Part shown: piece by piece, positions 16,610 to 28,945 of the stretch
How positions within the stretch are numbered: the first letter of the stretch is position 1
Layout: each line of letters starts with the position of its first letter
Assembly (NCBI GenBank): GCA_016793095.1
Contig: JAEUJQ010000052.1
Location: forward strand, 248,001-312,000
Direction of reading: 5' to 3'
Length of the DNA stretch: 64,000 nt
DNA from: Myxococcaceae bacterium
Lineage (GTDB): Bacteria > Myxococcota > Myxococcia > Myxococcales > Myxococcaceae
Made by a program: the position numbers and the translations under genes
The notes under the pieces: generated by a model
The model's input: the letters and a program-made list of their open reading frames with translations, nothing else
What the model was told of the DNA's origin: nothing
The model's database searches: none

Positions 16610-17926
16610 TCAGACGCGCAGATCGGGCCCGGCGCCCGTGTCGGGCTCGGCCGCGGCGCCGTGCCTCCGGTCGAGCTGGAGCGTGCGCGCGAGGCGCTGC
16701 GCGGCGACCTTCTTCACCGCGAGCGCCGCCGTGGGATCCCTCAGCACGAGCGCCTTGAAGGTGTCGCCGGGGATCTTGAGGGTCAGCGCAGGGCCCAGCG
16801 CGCTCACCGTCGCCGTCGCGGGCTTGTCCATCAACACCGACAGCTCTCCGAAGAGATCGCCCTCGTGCATGTCCGGGTAACGGGCCCCGCTCTGGTGGCT
16901 GACCGCGCAGGTCCCACGCAGCAGCATGTGCACCGCCTCGGGCGCGTCACCTTCGGCGATGATCTTCACGCCGTCGGCGAACGTGCACGGCTTGAACGCC
17001 AGCGCGAGCGCCCGCTTGTCAGGCTCGCTCATCGCGCGGAGCACCGGGGTCGCGCGCAGGGCGTTGGCGAGCAGCCGCTCGCGGTGGAACTGGTTGAGCG
17101 CGACGCCGACGTGCGGGAAGCGGCGAACGACCTTCGCCATCGCGTCGCGGCGGATCTCCAGCGCCACGCAGTCCGTGTCGGCCACCACCGTCGCCAGCCG
17201 AGGGCCCCTCGTCAGCAGGGCCACCTCGCCGAGGATCTCGCCCGCCTGCGCGGTGGCGACCCGCCGCTCGACCTCGGTCTTCCAGCCGCGGAAGACGCCG
17301 GCGTCGCCTTCGGCCAGGGCGAACATCGAGTCGCCCGGAGCCCCTTCGCGGACCAGCGCTTCGCCCGCCGCGAACGAGCGCACCTCCATCGCGGTGCTCA
17401 AGATCTCCTTCAGCTCCTCGGCGGTCAGCGTCGAGAAGAGCGGAATCGACGGCAGTCCGCTGAGGGTCTCCGGCGGCTCGACCTCGATCTCGACGTCGAA
17501 GTCCGCCTCGATGGCGTCGGCTGGAGGTGGGGGCGGCGCAGCGGTGGGCGCGGCCTGCGGCGATGGCGGCGACGGGCGGTTGGCGAGCAGCGGCGGCGGC
17601 GGCGCTTTGGCGCGCGCGAACAACGAGGCGATCTGCGCCTGGATCTTCGAGTGCGTTGGGTCGAGCGCGAGCACGAGCCGGCAGACGGCGGACGCCTTGA
17701 AGAAGAGCCCGTTGGTCGCGTAGCGGTCGGCGAGGCGCTCGTAGGTCGCGATCGCCTCGGGCTTCTGGCCGTTCTTCGCCTGCAGATCGCCGATCTTCTG
17801 CAGGGCCACCAGCTCGTCGGGCGACGCCGCCAGCACCCTCTGCCACGCCTCGATCGCCGCCGGCAGCTTGCCCTTCGCGGTGAGCGCCTGCGCCTTGTCC
17901 TTCAGCTCGCGGATCTGATCAGCCAT
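16610..17926 (-). CDS. TPR protein with two cyclic-nucleotide-binding domains
   Basis: 438 residues: TPR-like helices (1-105), a Pro/Ala-rich linker (about 108-140) and two Crp-type nucleotide-binding domains (about 165-285 and 290-410). The first has the key Arg in EVALLTRGPRLAT; the second has ELSVLMDKPATAT with Ala where Arg is expected, so only the first is likely to bind a cyclic nucleotide in the usual way. There is no DNA-binding helix, so it is a scaffold or effector. It is the last gene of the cyclase operon, 12 bases after the preceding stop, with GAGGAGG before the ATG, which makes it a natural receiver of the cyclase product. Confidence 0.88.
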   Translation of the reverse strand: MADQIRELKDKAQALTAKGKLPAAIEAWQRVLAASPDELVALQKIGDLQAKNGQKPEAIATYERLADRYATNGLFFKASAVCRLVLALDPTHSKIQAQIASLFARAKAPPPPLLANRPSPPSPQAAPTAAPPPPPADAIEADFDVEIEVEPPETLSGLPSIPLFSTLTAEELKEILSTAMEVRSFAAGEALVREGAPGDSMFALAEGDAGVFRGWKTEVERRVATAQAGEILGEVALLTRGPRLATVVADTDCVALEIRRDAMAKVVRRFPHVGVALNQFHRERLLANALRATPVLRAMSEPDKRALALAFKPCTFADGVKIIAEGDAPEAVHMLLRGTCAVSHQSGARYPDMHEGDLFGELSVLMDKPATATVSALGPALTLKIPGDTFKALVLRDPTAALAVKKVAAQRLARTLQLDRRHGAAAEPDTGAGPDLRV

Positions 17927-17938
17927 CGGTCCTCCTCG

Positions 17939-19147
17939 TTACCCGCACGTGCCTGCGTCGCACTGCTGCGTCGGCAGACAGAACACGCCGCAGCCGCCGC
18001 AGTGCATGGGATCGGTGCGCAGGTTCGTCTCGCACCCGTCGCCCGGCATGACGTTGCAGTCCGCGAAGCCCGCGTTGCACTCCGAGCGCGTGCACATGCC
18101 GCCCAGGCACAGGCGGGTGGCGTTCGGCGTCGGTGGACAGCCAAGGCCGCACCCGTTGCAGTTGTCGGGATCGAAGCGGGGATCGACGCAGCGGCCGCCG
18201 CCACAGCTGATGAGCGGCGCGGCGCACCCGGCGGCCGGCACACACTGGCCGAGCGTGCACACCTGACCCGGGGCGCACGGCATCCCACAGCCGCCGCAGT
18301 GGAGCGGATCCCTCGAGGTCGTGACGCACTCCCCGGCGCACGCCGTCTGGCCCGTGCCACAGAGGGGCGCGCAGCCCCCGTCCACGCAGCGGCTCCCGAA
18401 CTCGCAGGGGAGGCCGCACAGGCCGCAGTTCAGCACGTCGCGCGTCGTGTCCACGCACGCCGGGCCGCAGGCCACCGTCCCTGAAGGACACGAGAGGCCA
18501 CACTGCCCGCCGTTGCAGCGCAGGCCCGCCGCGCACGCCATGCCGCAGGCGCCGCAGTGGGAAGGATCGAACCTCGGGTCGACGCAACCCGCGTCGCAGG
18601 CGACGAGCGGCGACCGGCAGCGCTCGACGCAGGCGCTGTCGAGACACGCGCCCGACGCGCAGTCCGCCCCGCGGCGGCACCCGGCGTCCAGCGGACAGCC
18701 GGAGCACCCTCCGCCACAGTCCACGCCCGTCTCCACGCCGTTGCGCACCTGGTCGTCGCAGGCTGGCGCGGCGCACCTCGCCTGAACGCAGACCCCGCTC
18801 GCGCAGTCACGCGCCAGGGCGCACCCACCGTCGACGCCACAGCCGCCGCACGCGCCGCCGCAGTCGACGTCGGTCTCGTCACCGTTGCGCAGCCCGTCGG
18901 CGCACGAGGCCGCGGCGCACTGCCGGCGCACGCACCGCTTCGTCACGCAGTCGTCGTTCACCAGACAGGCGCCGCTGGGCGCACAGAGCGGGCACTCAGG
19001 CCCGCCGCAGTCCACGTCGCTCTCCTGTCCGTTCTTCACGCCGTCCGTGCAGGACGAGGCGCGGGTGACGCAGCCCTCCGCCGCGAGCAGCGACAGCCCG
19101 CCCGCGATCGCCAGCAGGAGCACCGGTCGCTTCAGCAGGCCATGCAC
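17939..19147 (-). CDS. Cys-rich lipoprotein with DCGG and HCGxC repeats
   Basis: 402 residues. A hydrophobic signal ends at a Cys (AAEGC), so it is probably a lipoprotein. The N-terminal half repeats a NGxExDVDCGGxCxxC motif; the C-terminal half repeats CVDxxxDPxHCGxCGxxC. These disulfide-knot repeats are common in secreted proteins of myxobacteria; function is unknown, with adhesion or ligand binding often suggested. The GTG start at 19147 overlaps the previous gene by 16 bases. It is a paralogue of the next gene upstream. Confidence 0.82.
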   Translation of the reverse strand: MHGLLKRPVLLLAIAGGLSLLAAEGCVTRASSCTDGVKNGQESDVDCGGPECPLCAPSGACLVNDDCVTKRCVRRQCAAASCADGLRNGDETDVDCGGACGGCGVDGGCALARDCASGVCVQARCAAPACDDQVRNGVETGVDCGGGCSGCPLDAGCRRGADCASGACLDSACVERCRSPLVACDAGCVDPRFDPSHCGACGMACAAGLRCNGGQCGLSCPSGTVACGPACVDTTRDVLNCGLCGLPCEFGSRCVDGGCAPLCGTGQTACAGECVTTSRDPLHCGGCGMPCAPGQVCTLGQCVPAAGCAAPLISCGGGRCVDPRFDPDNCNGCGLGCPPTPNATRLCLGGMCTRSECNAGFADCNVMPGDGCETNLRTDPMHCGGCGVFCLPTQQCDAGTCG

Positions 19148-20448
19148 TGGAGCACCCCGTTGCAGTTGTGGAAGCCGCCTGGACAAGGCGGGCTGAGCGG
19201 CACCAGCGCGGGCCGCGGCACCTGCATCTGATCGTCGCAGAGGCAGCGGAGGACCCCGCCGCACGCCGAACAGCCGGTGCACGTCGCCTGGTACGTGCCG
19301 GCTGGCAACGGTCCGCAGCACTCGCCCATGACGCAGGCCTCGTTCATCGCGCAGCCGTTGCTGCAGCGCCCGCAGTGCGAGGCGCTCGCCAGCAGGTTCG
19401 CCTCACACCCGTCCGCCGTCAGCCCGTTGCAGTTCTCGAAGCCGGGCTGGCAGGTGCCGATGATGCAGGCGCTGCCTGCGCACACCGGAAACGCTTGCGG
19501 CAGCATCGGGCAGGCCTGGTTGCAGCCGTTGCAGTGCGCGGCGTCGTTGCGCGGATCGACGCAGAGCACCCCGCCGTTGCACGACAGCAGCGGCGTGACG
19601 CAGCCGCCCTGGCACTGGCCGTTGACGCAGGGAGTCCCCGGGGAGCACGGCTGGTTGCAGCCGCCACAGTGCAGGGGATCTCGCGACGGCGACACGCACG
19701 CGCCGGCGCAGGGCACCTGGCCGAACGGGCACGGCGCCAGCTCACAGCGACCCGCGAGGCAGACCTGCATCGGGCTGCAGGGCTGGTTGCACCCGCCGCA
19801 ATGTGAGGGGTGCGCCGCGATGTCCACGCAGGCGCCGCCACAGTCCCGGGTGCCTCCCTGGCAGAGCAGCGTGCACTGGCGCGCCACGCAGCTCTGCCCC
19901 CCGGTGCAGGTGGTGCCGCAGGCGCCGCAGTTGGCCGGGTCGCTCCGGGGATCGACGCAGGCGCCGCCGCACTCGAGCAGCGGGGCGCCGCACAGCGGGC
20001 CACACGCTCCGTCGAAGCAGCTCGAGCTCGCGCAGTCACGCGTACGCACGCACGCGCGCCCGACGGCACACGGCGCGCACTCCCCTCCTCCGCAGTCCAC
20101 ATCGGTCTCGGCGCCGTTCTTCCGGCCGTCGGTGCAGCTGGCGATCACCCCGCCGTCGCTGCTGCACGGCGCGCACGGCCCGCCGCAGTCCACCTCCACC
20201 TCCTCCTGGTTGCGCAGGCCGTCGCTGCAGCTCGGCGCCAGACACCGGTTGAGCCCACACGCGCCGCTCACGCAGTCCGCGTCGACGAGACAGATGCGCT
20301 CCGCCGGGCACGCCGGGCAGTCGGCCCCGCCGCAGTCCACGTCGGTCTCGCGCCCGTCGGCGCGCCCGTTGCCACAGTCAGCCGGCCGCGGCGCGATTGA
20401 CACGAGCTGACACCCCATCATCGACAGGCAGACGACGAGCGCTCTCAT
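19132..20448 (-). CDS. Cys-rich lipoprotein, paralogue of the downstream gene
   Basis: 438 residues. The signal peptide ends in a canonical lipobox (SMMGC). Three DCGGxCxxC units (NGRADGRETDVDCGG and relatives) are followed by five or more CGGCNQPCSP-type units and a Cys-dense tail containing GCSACGGVLRCLC. Its ATG overlaps the stop of the CHASE2 cyclase gene (ATGA), which ties this envelope protein to the cyclase. It may be an outer-surface partner that feeds or shields the sensor, which is inference. Duplication with its neighbour is evident from motif order. Confidence 0.84.
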   Translation of the reverse strand: MRALVVCLSMMGCQLVSIAPRPADCGNGRADGRETDVDCGGADCPACPAERICLVDADCVSGACGLNRCLAPSCSDGLRNQEEVEVDCGGPCAPCSSDGGVIASCTDGRKNGAETDVDCGGGECAPCAVGRACVRTRDCASSSCFDGACGPLCGAPLLECGGACVDPRSDPANCGACGTTCTGGQSCVARQCTLLCQGGTRDCGGACVDIAAHPSHCGGCNQPCSPMQVCLAGRCELAPCPFGQVPCAGACVSPSRDPLHCGGCNQPCSPGTPCVNGQCQGGCVTPLLSCNGGVLCVDPRNDAAHCNGCNQACPMLPQAFPVCAGSACIIGTCQPGFENCNGLTADGCEANLLASASHCGRCSNGCAMNEACVMGECCGPLPAGTYQATCTGCSACGGVLRCLCDDQMQVPRPALVPLSPPCPGGFHNCNGVLQCMAC

Positions 20449-23366
20449 GCCGACACCAACGCAGACTCCGCCACCACCTTCACCGGCGAGTCGCCGCCGC
20501 GCGCCGCCTCGAGCACGGGCTTCAGCTCGGGCGGCACCGAGGTGAGGCGCAGGTAGACGACGTTCGGCCGCACGTTCACCTTGAGCACCTTCCCGTAGAG
20601 ATCGCCTGGCCGCAACGCCGCGCCATCGACGACGCGCAGCTGCAGATCGCTCAGCACCGGGAGCTCGCCGTCGATGCGCAGCTCGAGGCCCTGCGCGGAC
20701 AACGCCTCGACGCGCGCGACACGGGTCGTCTCGGCGACCTGCTTGTTCTTCACGACGCCGTAGCGCAGCTCGAGCGCCGTCCTGGGCGGAACGAGCTCCT
20801 CGTGACCGGACTGCAGGCGCACGTCGAACGGCGCGCTCACGGCGAGCGCCTCGTGGATCGTCATCGTCCCCTTCACGCCCTTCGGCGAGACGACCTGCGA
20901 CTGGCCGAGGGTGATCAGCTCGCCGCAGCGCTCGCGTGTCGTCTCGGAGATCAGCACCTGGCCGCCGACGGTATACGACTCGACGCGCGAGGTGAGGTTG
21001 ATGGTCGAGCCGACGATGCCGTACTTCGCGCGCAGCTCGGACCCGATGTTCCCCAGCACCACCTCGCCGCTGTGCACGCCGATGCCCATCTCGACGGTCG
21101 GCAGCCCCTGCGCCGCGTTCCAGCCGTTGATGGCGGGCATCTCGTTGAGCATCTCGATCGCGCAGGCGACGGCGCGCGCTTCGGCCCGCTCGAGGGGCAA
21201 CGGGGCGCCGAAGACGACGAGGATCGCGTCGCCGATGAACTCGTCGATGGTGCCGCCGTACCGGTTGATGATGCGCGTCATCGCCTCGAGGTAGTGGTTG
21301 AGCAGCTTCACCACGGCCTCCGGCTCCATCGAGCCGCACATGCTGGTGAAGCCGCGGAGGTCGGTCATCATGATGGTGACGAAGCCGCGCTGGCCGCCCA
21401 GCTTGAGGCCGTCGGGCGAGTCGAGCAGCGTCTGCACCACCTGATCCGTGAGGTAGCGGCCGAACGTCTGCCGCACGAACTCACGATCCCGCTCGGCGCG
21501 CTCGCGGGCGTTCCGGGCGGCGCGCGCGCCCAGCAGCAGGCAGAGGAAGAACGTCGTGCCGACGGCGAGCGAGGGCACCACCACCGGCACGTACACGCCG
21601 TTCGACGCGAGCACGAAGCTGACGAGCTGCAGCACGAGCACGAGGAGCGCCGTCAAGAGCAGGCCGTTGCCCGCCGCGAGCGAGACGCCGAGCGCCGCCG
21701 CCACCAGCGACGCGAGCACGATCACCGCCTTGTTCGTCCAGGCGGGGCCCTGGTGGAAGAAGTCGTCGCGCAGGAGGTTCGCCAACATCGTCGCGTGGTG
21801 CTCGACCCCGGGCAGCTCACCGAGCGGGCTGTTGCGCAGGTCGGCCGCCGCCAGCGCGGTGGCCCCGACGAGCACGTGCTTGCCCTCGAGCTCCGCCGCC
21901 ACCGCCCGGTTGTGCTTCGCGGTGCCGATCGTCGTCGAGAAGCGCAGCGTCGTCTCGTCGAGCATCTCGAAGGCCGGCTCCTTCGCGCCCACGGCGGGCC
22001 GCGTCGCCAGCGACAGCTCGAGCACCTTGCCCGGGTCGGTCGAGTACCGCGCCTTGCCCGAGATCGCCGCGCCTGCCCGCAGCAGCGCCTGGTCGAGCTC
22101 GGCCATCGACACGGGCGCCCCGTCGAGCGTCACCTTCGTCTGCTCGTCCACCACGAAGCGCTGATCGTCGCCCAGCGGGTTCCCGGCGAGCGTGAGCGTC
22201 GAGTCCGAGCGGATCAACGACCACAACGACAGGTAGCGAAAGGGCCCGCCCCCGGGCGTGTCGTGGCGGCCCTGGTACCGCACGAGCGTGCGGCCGATGC
22301 GATCGATCGGCACCCGCCGCTTCCCGCCGAGGTCTACGTGGGAGCCAGGCACCACGCGGATCGTCTCGAGCGGCACCCCGAGCGCCTGGGCCGCCAGCCG
22401 CAGCGACAGCGACGGCAACAGCCGGTCGCGCAGCCGGGCCACCAGCAGCGAGTGCCGCAGCACGTCGTCGTCGCCGTCGAGCAGCACGTTGGCCATCGCG
22501 ATGGCCTTCGCCGAGGCGGCGAGCGGCACGAGCACCGGCTGCGGGGCCACGTCTCCGCCCACCAGCTCCGCGTACTCGGGCAGCGCCTTCGCCGACTCGT
22601 GAGCCGGAATGGAGTTGGCGTCGAGCGCGTTCAGCGACGCCTCGGAGAGCGGGTTGCGGTTCTCGCTGGTGGCGCGCGCCACCGTGAAGGTGAACGCCAC
22701 GTTCCCCATCTGCTTCGCCGCCTCGCCGATGGCCGCGTCCCACTCCGGGTGCTCCCGGGAGGGATCGACGAGCGAGACGTCGAAGGTGAGGCTCGCCGGC
22801 TTCGCCGCGCCCACCGCCTCGATGAGCCGCGCGTACGACAGCCGCGGCAACGGCCACCCCAGGTGCGCGATCGTCTCGTCGTCGATGGCGACCATCACCA
22901 CCTCGGCCTGCTTGTTCGCCGACGGCAGCTCCCGCCCGGTGGCCAGCTCGACCTGCGAGTGCTCGGGGAAACGAAGGCGGAAGAAGAGGTCGATGGCGCG
23001 CGTCTCGAGGTAGCTCGTGATCGTCGTCGCCTCGCCGAGCGCGAGGAAGGCGGCGCTCGTGAGCAGGCCCACCCCCGCCGCGCGGACCGCCCGCCCTCCG
23101 GCGAGCGGCAGCCTCTCGAGCCGGGCCTCCGAGGCGTCGAGCCAGCCGAGGACGACACGCCCCCAGCCCAGGAGCACGGCGCGCAGGCGATAGGCGGCCA
23201 CCGCGGCGACCAGCGCGAGCACCACCCGAACCAGCAGCGACAGCATCGGAAAGCCGAGCCCCGCCGTTCGACCCGTCAGCGCCCACGCCAGCTCGTCGCG
23301 TACGAGCCACCCGAGGCCCGCCACGCCGAGGAGCACCAGCGCCGCTGGATCGAACCGCCGCGTCAC
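20445..23366 (-). CDS. CHASE2-domain class III nucleotide cyclase
   Basis: 973 residues from the GTG that overlaps the FecR stop (GTGA). N-terminal membrane helices, then an extracytoplasmic CHASE2 sensor (about 110-510, with MVAIDDETIAHLGWPLPR), further helices to about 590, then a class III catalytic domain. Both metal Asp residues are present (TDLRGFT near 667, FIGDA near 712), as are the transition-state Asn and Arg (STINLTSRVE). At the purine-selecting position the sequence is DEFIGD, with Glu where adenylate cyclases normally carry Lys, and the partner position is Gly (KYGIVG). A beta-rich tail of about 130 residues follows. It is a cyclase, but cAMP versus cGMP is unresolved. Confidence 0.92.
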   Translation of the reverse strand: MTRRFDPAALVLLGVAGLGWLVRDELAWALTGRTAGLGFPMLSLLVRVVLALVAAVAAYRLRAVLLGWGRVVLGWLDASEARLERLPLAGGRAVRAAGVGLLTSAAFLALGEATTITSYLETRAIDLFFRLRFPEHSQVELATGRELPSANKQAEVVMVAIDDETIAHLGWPLPRLSYARLIEAVGAAKPASLTFDVSLVDPSREHPEWDAAIGEAAKQMGNVAFTFTVARATSENRNPLSEASLNALDANSIPAHESAKALPEYAELVGGDVAPQPVLVPLAASAKAIAMANVLLDGDDDVLRHSLLVARLRDRLLPSLSLRLAAQALGVPLETIRVVPGSHVDLGGKRRVPIDRIGRTLVRYQGRHDTPGGGPFRYLSLWSLIRSDSTLTLAGNPLGDDQRFVVDEQTKVTLDGAPVSMAELDQALLRAGAAISGKARYSTDPGKVLELSLATRPAVGAKEPAFEMLDETTLRFSTTIGTAKHNRAVAAELEGKHVLVGATALAAADLRNSPLGELPGVEHHATMLANLLRDDFFHQGPAWTNKAVIVLASLVAAALGVSLAAGNGLLLTALLVLVLQLVSFVLASNGVYVPVVVPSLAVGTTFFLCLLLGARAARNARERAERDREFVRQTFGRYLTDQVVQTLLDSPDGLKLGGQRGFVTIMMTDLRGFTSMCGSMEPEAVVKLLNHYLEAMTRIINRYGGTIDEFIGDAILVVFGAPLPLERAEARAVACAIEMLNEMPAINGWNAAQGLPTVEMGIGVHSGEVVLGNIGSELRAKYGIVGSTINLTSRVESYTVGGQVLISETTRERCGELITLGQSQVVSPKGVKGTMTIHEALAVSAPFDVRLQSGHEELVPPRTALELRYGVVKNKQVAETTRVARVEALSAQGLELRIDGELPVLSDLQLRVVDGAALRPGDLYGKVLKVNVRPNVVYLRLTSVPPELKPVLEAARGGDSPVKVVAESALVSA

Positions 23367-24540
23367 TTCCCCACCGTGAACGCGTAGACCTTCGACGGCG
23401 CGCCCTGGAAGCCGCGGGCGTCGAGCGCCGTCACCCGCCAGAACCACTTGCCCTTCGCGAGCGGCTCGGGCCACGAGAGCGACGCGGCGCTCACCACGGC
23501 GCTCTGCTGCTCGAAGAGGAAGTCGGCGTCGCGGGCGAGCTCGACGCGGTAGCTCGCGGCGTCGGTCACCGGCTGCCACTCGAGCCGGGCGTCGGGGCCG
23601 AGGGCGCCCTTGAGCGGCGCCACCACCTTCGGCGCCTCGGGGAGCCCGTGCGGCGGCGCGACGCGGCCTTCGCGGTTGACGGCCGTGCCCTGCCCTGCCG
23701 GCACGTCTACAGGCCTGGCAGACGGATCGATCGCGGACTTCACCTGCACCAGCCCCTCGAGCGTCTCCAGGCGGCTCTCGCCCTCGTCGTCCACGCCGAA
23801 GCGGAAGACGGTGCCGCGCACGCTCGCCACCGCGACGCGGCTCGAGGCCTCGAAGGTCGAGCCGAGCTCCTTCGCCTTGCGCACGTTCGCGACGATGCCG
23901 CCCTTGAGGACCTCGATCTTCACCTGGCGGTCGCCGCCGACGCCGACCGCGAGCGCCGCCATCTTCACCGTCGACTCCGGCTTCACCTCGATGCCGCTGC
24001 CGTCCTTGAAGTTCACGATGATCTTCGCGTTGGGCCCCGTCTTGAGCAGCTCGTTCACCAGCACCGGCATGCCCGGCTCGGCGGGCTTCATCGAGGCCTC
24101 CTCGGCGCCGAGGAAGACCGAGCCGCTCGACGCCGCCACCCGCGCCACCACGTCATCGGGCGCGCGCTCGACGTACCTGAGCGAGATGCCCGGCTGCTCG
24201 TTCGGCTGCGGGGTGGGGGCGAGCCCGAAGACGCGGCTCTTCGGCAAGCCCGCTGCCACCAGCGCCTCGGCGATCGCCTTCGCGCTCGAGAGCCCCTTGC
24301 CGCTCGCGCGCTCGGCGTCGGACACGATGGCCGCCACCGTCACCGCGCGCACCAACCGGTAGCGCTCGATCTCCTTCACGACGTCGGCGAGGCAGGCCTG
24401 GCCCTCGGGCGTCTTCACCCAGGCCTCGGTGACGGGCTTGCCCAGGCGGACCTTGCCGGCCTCGAGCTTGACCCCGCCGCAGCGATCGTCGGCGAGCGAG
24501 GGCAGCGCCAGCAGCATGGCGACGGCGAGGACGCGTGCGG

Positions 24541-24544
<4 letters not shown>
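23363..24544 (-). CDS. secreted FecR-domain protein
   Basis: 393 residues with a signal peptide (ALPSLADD). An N-terminal OmpA-like or LysM-like fold (PEGQACLADVVKEIERY) is followed by a FecR domain at about 135-265 (FKDGSGIEVKPESTVKM, ASVRGTVFRFGVDDEG) and a C-terminal Ig-like/FnIII segment (YRVELARDADFLFEQ, WFWRVTALD). FecR domains in such proteins sense or stabilise envelope signals and are often encoded next to CHASE2 cyclases. It is coupled on both sides by 4-base overlaps. Confidence 0.88.
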
Positions 24545-27174
<2,630 letters not shown>

Positions 27175-27298
27175 TCGGAGGGCGGAGCGTAGAGGCCGGA
27201 TCGCAGCGAGAGAAGCCGGTTCAGCGCCGCTGAAGTCGCCTGACGCCTACCTCGGAGCACCTTCGGCGCACGGGCCGACCCCGCTATTGTCGTCGCCC
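27175..27298. promoter_or_regulatory. divergent promoter region
   Basis: These 124 bases separate the OmpA/TSP3 operon (reverse) from the Cys-rich cytochrome-like lipoprotein gene (forward) and must hold both promoters. I see no clear -35/-10 pair or operator by eye. Confidence 0.4.
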
Positions 27299-28936
27299 AT
27301 GCGCTCATTGCTCCTGCTGACGATCGGCGGGCTCGGGCTGGGGTGTTCCGGCACCATGACCACGCCACCCATCACCGGTCCCGGGTGCGCCGTCGCCGAC
27401 GGCCCTGCCGTCAACCGTGCCCGCTGCCTCAACTGCCACTCGGTGAACGTGAGCGGCGCGGCGCGAGCGGGCGCGACGCCCGGCGTGGACTTCGACACCG
27501 ACGCCGACGTGCGCCGCTGGAGCGATCGCATCCGCACCCGCACGCTCGTCGACAAGACGATGCCGCCCCAGGGCCCGCTGGCGGCCTGCGAGCTCGCGCT
27601 CGTCGATGGGTGGCTCCAGTCGCTCGCGTCGAGCATGTGCACGCCGTCGTGCGCCGGGCGCGCGTGCGGCGGCGACGGGTGCGGCGGTTCGTGCGGCACC
27701 TGCATGCCGAACGAGAACTGCAGCGCGGCGGGGCAGTGCACGCCGGGGAACGTGTGCCTCCCGGACTGCACGGGGAAGGCCTGCGGGAGCAACGGCTGCG
27801 GCGGCTCGTGTGGCACGTGCGCCATGGGCTCGACGTGCTCCACGGCGGGCGCCTGCGTCTGCACGCCGGCCTGCACGGGGCGGAGCTGCGGCCCCGACGG
27901 CTGCGGGGGAAATTGTGGCGCCTGCCCGGGCTCGTCGGTGTGCGGTGCGAGCGGCCAGTGCACCTGCCTGCCGTCGTGCACCGGAAAGGCGTGCGGCAAC
28001 GACGGGTGCGGTGGCTCCTGTGGGCAGTGCCAGGCGCCGCAGACGTGCAGCGCCGCGAACCAGTGCACCTGCACGCCGAACTGCACCGGCCGGCAGTGCG
28101 GACCCGACGGCTGCGGCGGCACCTGTGGCTCGTGCGCGGGCATGCTCGTCTGCAACACCCAGACGGGGCGCTGTGGCGCGAACTGCATGCCGAGCTGCGC
28201 GGGCCGGGTCTGCGGCGACAACGGGTGCGGGGGCTCCTGCGGGACCTGCTCCGGCACTCAGGTCTGCACCTCGGCGGGAGCCTGCGTCTGCCAGCCGAAC
28301 TGCGTCGGGAAGGCGTGCGGTGACGACGGGTGCGGCGGCTCGTGCGGGTCGTGCGCGGGCGGCCTGCAGTGCAGCAGCGCGACGGGACAGTGCGGGTGCA
28401 CGCCGTCGTGCACGGGGCGCGTCTGCGGCGGCGACGGGTGCGGCGGATCGTGCGGCAGCTGCCCGGGTGGCCAGGCCTGCTCGCAGGCGGGCCAGTGCGG
28501 CTGCAGCCCCTCGTGCGCGGGGAAGCAGTGCGGCTCGGACGGGTGCGGCGGCTCGTGCGGCACCTGCAGCGGCGGCGCGACCTGCAGCAGCAGCGGGACG
28601 TGCACCGTCGCACAGCGCTCGTACGGCGCCGACGTGCAGCCGATCTGGGTGACGCACGGGTGCGGGACCGGCGCCTGCCACAGCGGCGTTCGCCCTGCCG
28701 AGGGCCTCGACCTCTCGAGCGCAGCGGTGGGCCGCGCGGGCCTTGTCGACGTGAACTCCACCCAGTGCACCACTCGCAAGCGGGTGACGCCGAACGACGT
28801 CGCCGCGAGCTACCTGATGAACAAGCTGACCGGCAGCGGCATGTGCTTCGGCTCGCAGATGCCGAAGATGGGCTCGCTGAGCCAGGCCGAGCTCGACACC
28901 GTGCGCGCGTGGATCCTCTCGGGCGCGCCGCCGTGA
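27299..28936 (+). CDS. Cys-rich lipoprotein with two heme-type motifs around nine CGxDGCGGxC repeats
   Basis: 545 residues. Lipoprotein signal with Cys16 (GLGLGC). A c-type heme motif CLNCH (Cys43-His47) is followed by a cytochrome-like segment with a possible distal Met (DKTMPPQGP). Then come nine repeats of about 35 residues with core CxPxCxGxxCGxDGCGGxCGxC (about 118-440). The C-terminal domain resembles cytochrome-like domains (VQPIWVTHGCGTGACHSG), with a CxxxxCH spacing, and ends LSQAELDTVRAWILSGAPP. It may be an extracellular electron-transfer or redox protein; the function is not established. Confidence 0.82.
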   Translation: MRSLLLLTIGGLGLGCSGTMTTPPITGPGCAVADGPAVNRARCLNCHSVNVSGAARAGATPGVDFDTDADVRRWSDRIRTRTLVDKTMPPQGPLAACELALVDGWLQSLASSMCTPSCAGRACGGDGCGGSCGTCMPNENCSAAGQCTPGNVCLPDCTGKACGSNGCGGSCGTCAMGSTCSTAGACVCTPACTGRSCGPDGCGGNCGACPGSSVCGASGQCTCLPSCTGKACGNDGCGGSCGQCQAPQTCSAANQCTCTPNCTGRQCGPDGCGGTCGSCAGMLVCNTQTGRCGANCMPSCAGRVCGDNGCGGSCGTCSGTQVCTSAGACVCQPNCVGKACGDDGCGGSCGSCAGGLQCSSATGQCGCTPSCTGRVCGGDGCGGSCGSCPGGQACSQAGQCGCSPSCAGKQCGSDGCGGSCGTCSGGATCSSSGTCTVAQRSYGADVQPIWVTHGCGTGACHSGVRPAEGLDLSSAAVGRAGLVDVNSTQCTTRKRVTPNDVAASYLMNKLTGSGMCFGSQMPKMGSLSQAELDTVRAWILSGAPP

Positions 28937-28945
28937 GCGACCGCC

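Noticed and set aside
20397-23387. Forward open frame of 996 residues opposite the CHASE2 cyclase
   Set aside because: Arg/His/Gln-rich with no domain, and fully antisense to a well-supported gene; long open antisense frames are expected in GC-rich coding DNA.
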